The position numbers and the translations under genes were made by a program. Of a stretch of 64,000 nucleotides of DNA, positions 1-6,579 are shown piece after piece. How positions within the stretch are numbered: position 1 is the stretch's first letter; each line of letters begins with the position of its first letter. Source of the DNA: Pseudomonadota bacterium (GTDB taxonomy: Bacteria; Myxococcota_A; Polyangia; Haliangiales; Haliangiaceae); contig JAKSDA010000526.1 in assembly GCA_022360315.1 (NCBI GenBank), positions 1-64,000 of the forward strand, read 5' to 3'. The notes beneath the pieces were generated by a model. The model saw nothing but the letters and a program-made list of their open reading frames with translations, searched no databases and was not told the origin of the DNA.

Positions 1-42
1 ATACTGAACAAACGAACAAGGCTGGTCTCGTCGCCTCTAACT

Positions 43-128
43 GAGTGGGTCTATTTTGCCTGGCAGACCGACATTATCGGTCTGCGCAGGTGGCTCCGTT
101 TTGCCGAGCAGAGGTGGGTCCATTTTGG
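43..128. repeat. IS21-like terminal repeats (possible element end)
   Basis: Three imperfect direct repeats of the form GTGGGTCYRTTTTGSC occur at about 43-60, 89-105 and 113-128. Between the first two lies a perfect 9-bp inverted repeat, GCAGACCGA/TCGGTCTGC, with a 5-nt loop at 63-85. Multiple short direct repeats of this GGGTCCATTTTG type are typical transposase-binding sites at the ends of IS21-family elements. No transposase is visible because the window begins here, so identification as an IS end is an inference. Confidence 0.45.
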
Positions 129-145
129 TTAGCGTCGCAGTTCTT

Positions 146-1441
146 ATGGGCAGTATTTTAGCGGTGTCTCTTGCCTCCGAGACAGCGCTGGCGCGTGGCA
201 TCGAGTTCATAGAACTCAAAAGCAGCCTTCACCGGCTGGCCATGCATACTGGCTACCGCACGACCTTGTTCTTTCCGGAGCGCGTTGTGCATTTGGCCAT
301 GGGCAACAAATCTGCCTATGTCTTGACCATCGATAACCAGTGGAAGCGCTTCGATCTTCAGCCGAAACCAGGCGCACCGCGGACGAATATAAACTTTGAG
401 ACCGCATCTGCGAAGCTCACGTTCGACCTGGCCCCGCTTCAGGAAATCGGCGACCAGTGCATTACTCGGATAGTGATCGTCTTGCCGCCGGGTGTCGAAG
501 CCGAGGAGCTCCCCAATAGTGACGTGTGTCCCGAGCAGTTTGGCAGCCCCGAGCTAGCGCTTCTCCATGTCAAGCTCGACGAGGTCGATGTTCATCCACC
601 TGTGGCCGCCAGGTTTGAAAGTAACGCGCACCAACTGGAACTTCAAACCGGCTACTGGAGCATTGGCAAAGTCACCGCCGGGTTTGCGTTCGAGATCACC
701 AATGTTGGCGACCATGCTTACCCGACAACCGGGCTCGCCATGGGTGACGGGGTAACGAATCAGGATTACCTGCTGGCCTGGCTGTTAGCAACGAAGACAG
801 GTAGACTGCCTAAAGCGCTGGAGCCCGGTGAGACGCTTCGCGGAGCGATTGTGGCCAGCCATCCGGCTCGTCTGTGCAGGGGGTTTGTCTTGCAGTTGCT
901 CAGCAATCCCAGCGTGGTCTCCGCGGCCTTCAAGTGGGCCGAGAAGCGGCCTCCAAACCAGGGACGACTTGCGGTGCAGGTCGGAGCGATATATGGCGCA
1001 GTGCAATTAGAGACTCGTGTGGAACCCACTCATACGGACTTCACGTCGATAACGGGCATAGGGGCGCGAGCGGTTTATGGTTTCTCAGATAACTTTAGTG
1101 TGGTGGGTACTCTCGCGGTGCTATCTACCGGTGAAGCGGAATTCGAGGGGGGTACAACCATTGAGGCCACGATAGTGCGAGCCTTCGTGGGTGACGGCAT
1201 CCAGTTTGGCGAGACATATGTGCCGTACGTCCAAGTGGGGATCGGAGGCCGGATTTCAGACTACGACTCCGAAGACGACTCAAATTCAGGAATTCGCGTC
1301 GACGATCTCTTCGCCGTGGTTGGCGGTGTGGACGCATGGCTCAGCGACAGTCTTGTCATTGGGCTGTCGTTGGGATACCTAGGAGGCGAGAATATCTCAC
1401 TGGAAGCTGGGCTCCATCTCGGCTTTGCGTGGAAGCCATGA
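146..1441 (+). CDS. Secreted protein with C-terminal outer-membrane beta-barrel-like domain
   Basis: Hypothetical envelope protein of about 431 aa. I take the ATG at 146 because it opens a short hydrophobic signal-like segment ending in ETALARG; the longer frame from 56 would translate the IS-like repeats upstream. Residues about 20-110 have the alternating strand pattern seen in VirB9-type and DUF2381-like myxobacterial proteins, but I cannot assign a family firmly. The last about 140 residues alternate hydrophobic and polar residues, with many aromatic and Gly positions, and end in Phe-Ala-Trp-Lys-Pro, as expected of a small outer-membrane barrel. No catalytic motif is visible. The promoter region may come from the upstream insertion-sequence end. 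Confidence 0.6.
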   Translation: MGSILAVSLASETALARGIEFIELKSSLHRLAMHTGYRTTLFFPERVVHLAMGNKSAYVLTIDNQWKRFDLQPKPGAPRTNINFETASAKLTFDLAPLQEIGDQCITRIVIVLPPGVEAEELPNSDVCPEQFGSPELALLHVKLDEVDVHPPVAARFESNAHQLELQTGYWSIGKVTAGFAFEITNVGDHAYPTTGLAMGDGVTNQDYLLAWLLATKTGRLPKALEPGETLRGAIVASHPARLCRGFVLQLLSNPSVVSAAFKWAEKRPPNQGRLAVQVGAIYGAVQLETRVEPTHTDFTSITGIGARAVYGFSDNFSVVGTLAVLSTGEAEFEGGTTIEATIVRAFVGDGIQFGETYVPYVQVGIGGRISDYDSEDDSNSGIRVDDLFAVVGGVDAWLSDSLVIGLSLGYLGGENISLEAGLHLGFAWKP

Positions 1442-1472
1442 GCCCAAACCTGTGAGTCTCGAGCCGTCTGGC

Positions 1473-2054
1473 CTACGGGAGCAGCGCGAAGAGTTCACGC
1501 ATGTCGAGTTTGACCTCGGCGAAGGGCTCGGCGTGAACCGTATCGCCGACCCCGGCCTTGAGGATCTCTTGGTAGTCGTCGTCGGTACGACGCAGAACCG
1601 TCAGCGCACGTTTCTCTGGATGCAAGACCCAGTAGTGCCCGACGCCCGACAAGTGATAGTTGCGCTTTTTGGTGCCGAGGTCGCGTGAGGCTGTCGAAGG
1701 CGAGAGAATCTCGCACACCCAATCGGGTCGGTGGTGAATCGGGATTCCACTGAACACTTGTAGATCGCTAGCCTCGAAGCTGTCGAGGCGCCAACCGGCC
1801 ATGTCGGGTACATAACGTTGTCCCGAGGCCAGCTGGACATCGATCTCGGTGCCAAACCACCAGCCGCCGGGCCGAGATTTGCCAGGAGGCCCGTCGAAGG
1901 GATCCAGCTTCACGACCAAGGTCCGCTGAAGTCGGGAGTGTCCGCCAGCGGGACTCGCCTTCTTGACTAGCATGCCATCAACAATCTCGTGCCGTTCGGG
2001 CAACTCGCGGCCTTCGTAGTCGAGTTGAGGTGAGATGGCTTCCATTGCTTCCAT
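1473..2054 (-). CDS. Uma2 family (DUF820) restriction-endonuclease-fold protein
   Basis: A 193-aa protein of the Uma2/DUF820 family, which has the PD-(D/E)XK nuclease fold; its cellular role is not established. Features in order are an N-terminal YEGRELPERHEIVDGMLV segment with the conserved Glu-Ile-Val-Asp-Gly, a conserved YVPDMAGW (the Asp of the nuclease core), and VCEILSPSTASRDLGTKK, the family's E-x-L-S-P-S motif with a downstream Lys. The ATG at 2054 was chosen because an AGGTG Shine-Dalgarno lies about 9 nt upstream; a longer open frame to 2168 has no similarity support. Uma2 genes are commonly multicopy and mobile. It sits between the beta-barrel gene (convergent) and the tRNA region. 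Confidence 0.85.
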   Translation of the reverse strand: MEAMEAISPQLDYEGRELPERHEIVDGMLVKKASPAGGHSRLQRTLVVKLDPFDGPPGKSRPGGWWFGTEIDVQLASGQRYVPDMAGWRLDSFEASDLQVFSGIPIHHRPDWVCEILSPSTASRDLGTKKRNYHLSGVGHYWVLHPEKRALTVLRRTDDDYQEILKAGVGDTVHAEPFAEVKLDMRELFALLP

Positions 2055-2177
2055 AACGTAGCACACCTGGAGGAGTCGTGTCGTAATGAGCCAACGTCTG
2101 TGGCCAGCGCGTGAGCACATCACGCCGACACTTCTCGCTCTCGGAGCCTGGCGAGCAGACCATGGCACTCGGCCCGC

Positions 2178-2413
<236 letters not shown>

Positions 2414-2563
2414 GAAGCGATTTCCAGAGTAAATATCGCGCCTTGGGCGCGGTGTCAATGGGTCGGGTGGGGTCGATTTTGATCCGGATCCAGAAACCCA
2501 TGTTTGATCTTCGGTCTGTGCAGAGACGCCGGACGACGATCCACCGCCGCCTTCGCTCTCGAC

Positions 2564-2763
2564 ATCGCACTCTAGAGGCCAGGGGGTCGAGACCCCTCAC
2601 CTCCAATACAAGCCATCGAAATCAGAGGATTTTTTCTTGACACCGGCATTTGCCACAGCGGTACAGCAAATTCCCAGCAAAATTCGGTGTGATTTGGACG
2701 AACCATTCGCTAGCGCCAGGACGTGTCAGCGCCCCCCAGCGCACAGCAAAATTGACCGAGCAA
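2564..2763 (+). repeat. Inverted, degraded copy of the tRNA-Ala 3' half and its downstream flank
   Basis: On the plus strand the copy starts at the anticodon loop (ATCGCACTCTAGAGG) and follows the variable loop, T arm (AGGGGGTCGAGACCCCT) and 3' end (CTCCA at 2605). It then follows a decayed terminator (CAAGCC.TCGAAATC.GAGGATTTTTTCTT) and the flank including GCGGTACAGCAAATTCCCAGC. Mismatches in the T arm and terminator stem show it is not functional. The 5' half of the tRNA is missing. Confidence 0.75.
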
Positions 2764-2772
2764 AACCGAACA

Positions 2773-3123
2773 CCACTTGCCAATGTGCAGAGCGCGTCTC
2801 AGTGGTTCCAGAACGTCCTCGGACTGAGCTCGGGGCATGGGGGAAGCGAGTACGAGATGCTGATGGCCGGTGGCGATATGGTCGCCCCAACTCCATCACT
2901 GGGACGTAGACAACCCACCCACACCTCGGCGATCAGGCCAACCCGTCGCGAGGCAACAGCGTGCTTCTGTGGTTCAAGATAAACGACCTCGATACTTTGC
3001 TCCAGCGTATCGAGGCGGCAGGCGCAGCGATCCTCGACGGCCCCCTGTTCAACCCGAATGCCCAGCAGCTCGAGGTCTGGTTGCGTGGACCTGAGGGTAT
3101 ACGGTCGTCGTTGCTGGGCCCCG
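2773..3123 (+). pseudogene. VOC (glyoxalase/bleomycin-resistance) family pseudogene with three frameshifts
   Basis: A VOC-fold protein can be reconstructed only by changing frame three times. The first part (LANVQSASQWFQNVLGLSSG..GGSEYEMLMAGGDMVA) shifts near 2887 to read QLHHWDVDNPPT. A second shift near 2920 gives LGDQANPSRGNSVLLWF followed by KINDLDTLLQRIEAAGA.ILDGPLFNPNAQ. A third near 3091 restores GYTVVVAGP. The metal-ligand-type His and Glu positions of a VOC domain are recognisable. No start codon precedes it, because it abuts the degraded inverted repeat. It is certainly non-functional as one chain. Confidence 0.8.
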
Positions 3124-3318
3124 AGCTGCTTGACGCGAATCGCCAATTCGCAAACCGAAGGCCGAAGCCTGCCCCATTTCGATCGTGGTCGCCGCGAGCA
3201 GGCTGATGCCTTTCACCAGGTCAATACCCTGGAGCCCCCTGTCAAGGCCGAGTAGCGTCGGCAGAATTCGTTCGTGAAACCGAAACCGGACAGTGGTAGC
3301 CTGGGTCCGAGTTCTACC

Positions 3319-3708
3319 ATGGCGGACGACAAGAGCAAGGCGTTCAAGAAGGCCAAGAAGCGCGATTTTAAAGAGATGCGCCGACCCATGGGGGTTTATC
3401 GAGTCCACTGCAAGAAGAACGGAAAATCCTTGGTTGGCTCGAGCGCCGATTTGACGGCGATTCTGAATCGACACCGAGCAGAATTGAGCATGGCCGGGCA
3501 TCGAAACCGACGGCTACAGGACGACTGGCGAACCTTTGGCCCAGACGCGTTCGACTTCGAGGTGCTCGACACCTTGGAGCGACCAGAGGACGACACGGGC
3601 TATGACCCTGTCGACGATCTGCACACCCTCGAAGAGTTGTGGCTCGAAAAGCTCACTCCCTACGGCGAAAAGGGTTACAACCGGCCGCCCCGGCCCAAGG
3701 ACTCGTAG
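3319..3708 (+). CDS. GIY-YIG nuclease family protein
   Basis: A 129-aa protein with a GIY-YIG nuclease-type core. MGVYRVHCKKNGKSLVGSS forms the two-strand motif, with Val-Tyr and Leu-Val-Gly in place of GIY and YIG. A conserved Arg follows in ILNRHRAELSMAGHRN, and the metal-binding-type Glu is in LEELWLEKLTPYG, followed by GYN. The ATG at 3319 gives a basic N-terminus (Lys-rich, ADDKSKAFKKAKKRDFKEM). Similar stand-alone proteins occur widely in myxobacteria without known function. Its stop overlaps the GTG start of the HipA-like gene (TAGTG), so the two are probably co-translated. Confidence 0.8.
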   Translation: MADDKSKAFKKAKKRDFKEMRRPMGVYRVHCKKNGKSLVGSSADLTAILNRHRAELSMAGHRNRRLQDDWRTFGPDAFDFEVLDTLERPEDDTGYDPVDDLHTLEELWLEKLTPYGEKGYNRPPRPKDS

Positions 3709-4502
3709 TGCAGACTGTGCGGGGGTTGGAGGTGGAGTGGCCGGTGTGGACTGGGAGTTCTTTGCCGATTGTCGTGCGAACCGCAGCGGGCAGGCTCTTT
3801 ACCAAGCTTCGCGGCGCCGCCCAGGGGACCGCGCAGCTGATTGCAGAAGTGTTGGTTGCAGAGCTGGCCGAGCGAATTGGACTTCGAGTGCCGATGCGAA
3901 CTCTTGTATCCCTGGACCACAGTTTGATCTGCCGCGACCCAAACGCAGAGCTCGCCGATCTTCTGGTCGCGAGTCGGGGTGTCAATCTCGGTTTCGAGTT
4001 TTTGGACGGGGCAAAGCCTCTTGGCCCCGACCAGGTCAAAACCATCGACGAAGATCTCGCGTCGCAGATCGTGTGGCTGGACGCTCTGGTCCAGAACGTA
4101 GATCGCACTGCGCACAACCCAAACATTCTGATCCGAGACCGCGAGGTTTGGCTCATTGACCATGGCGCCGCCTTGCCCTTTCAGTACAATTGGGCCACGG
4201 TTTCGGAGCAGTCGCCGCGACAACCCTTTCGATTCTCCCACCTCCTCCTCGAACGAGCGAGCTGTCTCGAAAGGCAGGATGTCCGCCTTGCGGAAAAACT
4301 GTCCCGGGAGACGCTGCAAGAAGCGGTCGATGTCATCCCAGACTCTTTTCTCACCCCGCTCCTGCCACCCGGCTCCGGCCCCGACTTTCTTCGACGCCGC
4401 CGAGCGGCCTACCACACATTCCTTTGGAAACGTCTCAAACCTCCGCGCCGCTTTCTCGGCGACCTGTTGCGAAAACAAGCAAGCGCTCGGACCGCTGGTT
4501 AG
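3708..4502 (+). CDS. HipA-like protein kinase domain protein
   Basis: A 264-aa protein related to the HipA-like kinase family (HipA_2 type). It shows an N-terminal small lobe (FTKLRGAAQGTAQLIAEVLVAEL), a catalytic-loop-type motif NVDRTAHNPNILI and a metal-binding WLIDHGAALPF. HipA kinases phosphorylate translation factors or tRNA synthetases in toxin-antitoxin systems, but this shorter family lacks the HipA N-1 domain and no hipB-like antitoxin gene adjoins it. Translation is assigned to the GTG at 3708, one base into the preceding stop; upstream in-frame codons lie inside the GIY-YIG gene. A long minus-strand frame over this gene is a shadow. Confidence 0.78.
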   Translation: MQTVRGLEVEWPVWTGSSLPIVVRTAAGRLFTKLRGAAQGTAQLIAEVLVAELAERIGLRVPMRTLVSLDHSLICRDPNAELADLLVASRGVNLGFEFLDGAKPLGPDQVKTIDEDLASQIVWLDALVQNVDRTAHNPNILIRDREVWLIDHGAALPFQYNWATVSEQSPRQPFRFSHLLLERASCLERQDVRLAEKLSRETLQEAVDVIPDSFLTPLLPPGSGPDFLRRRRAAYHTFLWKRLKPPRRFLGDLLRKQASARTAG

Positions 4503-4658
4503 GGGGAAGCGGCGAAGGTACTCGTCCTCCACAATGGGCCACGCGGCAGATACAGGCGCAGCAAACCGTACAGGACGCACTACACGAGTGTGTGCGAGTC
4601 CAACTATACGCGCAGTATAGCTGCTGGACGCAGCGATGGCGATGCGGTAGAAACGTCC

Positions 4659-5047
4659 ATGATCGACCATTTGAGCACATACTCGACCGATTTTTTGGCA
4701 ACCCAAAAATTCTACGACGCGGCGCTGGGTGTGCTCGGCTATGAGCGCAACGTCGATATGGTAACGGAGTGGGATCAGGAGTTCCCACGCGGAGACTCTG
4801 TGCGTACGGTATCGGGCAGCAGCCGACCTTCTGGATATGCGAGGTAAAAGAGGCAGCATCGCCACGCCATGTCGCGTTTGTCGCCAGGGACCGAGCAGCA
4901 GTGGATGCGTTCTACAATGCGGGATTAAACGCCGGCGGAAGCGATAACGGCAACCCCGGTGAACGTCCCATCTATCACCCCGGCTACTACGGTGCATTTC
5001 TGCTCGACCCGGACGGCAACAACGTCGAAGCGGTACACCACGGATAA
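4659..5047 (+). pseudogene. VOC family protein, frameshifted
   Basis: The ATG at 4659 starts a normal VOC N-terminus (MIDHLSTYSTDFLATQKFYD..LGVLGYERN). The frame breaks near 4795-4805, and the remainder continues in the next frame as RLCAYGIGQQPTFWICEV..PRHVAFVARDRAAVDAFYNAGL to DPDGNNVEAVHHG. The HVAF and NNVEAV positions provide the usual VOC His and Glu ligands. One single-base change separates the two halves, so this is a recent pseudogene or possibly a sequencing error. The first VOC relic at 2773 is more decayed and belongs to a different subfamily. Confidence 0.8.
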
Positions 5048-5285
5048 CCGGGCGTCTGCAATCCTGGAATCGACAAATCCAGCGGCAATGAAACCCGGCA
5101 AGATCCGCGGCCGCGAATTTCGCCACGATGGTTGTGACGAATCGGTACCGCTGGCAGCAACGAAGCAGCGGCCCGGATGACGTCTCGGGGCCTCGACGAC
5201 CGCCTTCAGTGGATTCGCCAGTATGTCACCGAGCGACAATCGCCCGTACCGGAACTGTAACTGGCATGAGTAACCGGGCCACGCC

Positions 5286-5876
5286 ATGATCCTACTTCTC
5301 ATCAAACACGCCGCACCGACCCGGGATCGGTCGACATCGGCTTGCCGGTGGACTCTGTCCGACCAGGGGCGCAAGGCGTGTCGGCCGCTGGCCCGGCGCA
5401 TTGCCGCATACGCCCCCGCACACCTGGTCAGCAGTGCCGAAGCCAAGGCGATCGAGACGGCAAGACTCCTGGCAGGGGAGCTTGGCATCGGCTGCGAATC
5501 GAGGCAGGGTTTGCACGAACATTGCCGAACCACGGTCCCTCTCTTCGACAGCCATGCCGAATTCCACCGGCACGTCCGGGAGCTGTTTCACAAGCCAGAC
5601 CAACTGATTTTCGGGGAAGAGACAGCCAGTGCAGCTCGACAGCGATTCAGCGCAGCCGTCGAGCAAACTATCACGGGCTGGCAACACCCCGGACCGGTGG
5701 TAATCGTCGCCCACGGAACGGTCATTTCTCTTCTCGCCGGCACGTGGTGCAAACGCGATCCATACGACCTGTGGACACAGCTCGGACTACCATCGTACCT
5801 GGTGATCTCGCTCGACGATGTACATGACGATCGACGCCTGGTCGACATCGTTCCGTCGGTCACGGCCGGTCAATAA
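5286..5876 (+). CDS. Histidine phosphatase (phosphoglycerate-mutase-like) family protein
   Basis: A 196-aa protein with the histidine phosphatase fold. The family's phosphate-pocket RHG motif is changed to Lys-His-Ala (LLIKHAAPTRD). The second-arginine region SSxxxRAxET appears as SSAEAKAIETA, again lacking Arg. The C-terminal VVIVAHGTVISLL carries the second catalytic His. The catalytic histidines are kept but two phosphate-contacting Arg residues are replaced, one by Lys, so activity may be reduced or specialised. The 5048-5285 stretch upstream holds no convincing gene. No operon partner is apparent. Confidence 0.8.
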   Translation: MILLLIKHAAPTRDRSTSACRWTLSDQGRKACRPLARRIAAYAPAHLVSSAEAKAIETARLLAGELGIGCESRQGLHEHCRTTVPLFDSHAEFHRHVRELFHKPDQLIFGEETASAARQRFSAAVEQTITGWQHPGPVVIVAHGTVISLLAGTWCKRDPYDLWTQLGLPSYLVISLDDVHDDRRLVDIVPSVTAGQ

Positions 5877-6579
5877 CTCTGCGGTCTCATATCACTCTTT
5901 CACGTGCAATCTCGTCGCACTGCCGTCGATAGCGCTCTGCAGCTTCTCTGCCGACAATACCGTGCCAGCATCGGTACAGATCTGCGGATAATCTGTCGCC
6001 ATGACGTCGATCGAGGCCACCGCTGCTTCGCTGCGAAAAGGTGATTTCCGCGACGCCAAACCGCCACCAATCTCAAATACAGTATCTGATATCCGAATCG
6101 GAATGTGACTCCGAGCGGCCGAAAGTGCTGTCGTAACGCATGTTCGAGCACGCAAGCAGTGCGCGGAGCCCGGGTGATCCGCGATATCGCGCAGTCTACA
6201 GCCACAGCTTCATTGCGGGGCGTGTGCCGATACACAATTCCACATGACCGCGTTTGCCGAAATCTCGCCTGCTGAACCTTCGCCCGGAACCTTTCAAATC
6301 CGCAGGATGTGACCAGCTGGTCGAATTGTATCCATTGTGTGGTTTTGGTAAAATTTCTTACAATTGATACTGGCTTTCGTGAGTTTTTTGGAACCAGACG
6401 GCCAGCGATCGGGTCTCCGAGGTCCGGCAACTCCAAACTGCGGGAAATCGGTCCGGCATCTTTGTCGGCGCGTCTCTGCGATCGGGTCCATGGACCTGCA
6501 AACCAAGGTTCTGCAGATCCGCCGGGCAGGGCAGGGTGTTTGCAGCCGATTTGAACGATGTCGGCTACACTGTAATTAG
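5877..6579. other. About 700 bp without a recognisable gene
   Basis: Six short open frames cross this stretch but none shows a domain, a good ribosome site or myxobacteria-like codon use. A minus-strand frame (5892-6155) has mixed composition and may be a relic. The final part is likely the promoter region of the kinase at 6580, and an AT-rich patch lies at 6340-6375. Confidence 0.4.

Noticed and set aside
3675..5126. A 483-codon minus-strand frame across the HipA-like gene and VOC pseudogene
   Set aside because: It mirrors the high-GC plus-strand gene, its product is Arg/Cys-rich without a domain, and the plus-strand HipA-like gene explains the region.
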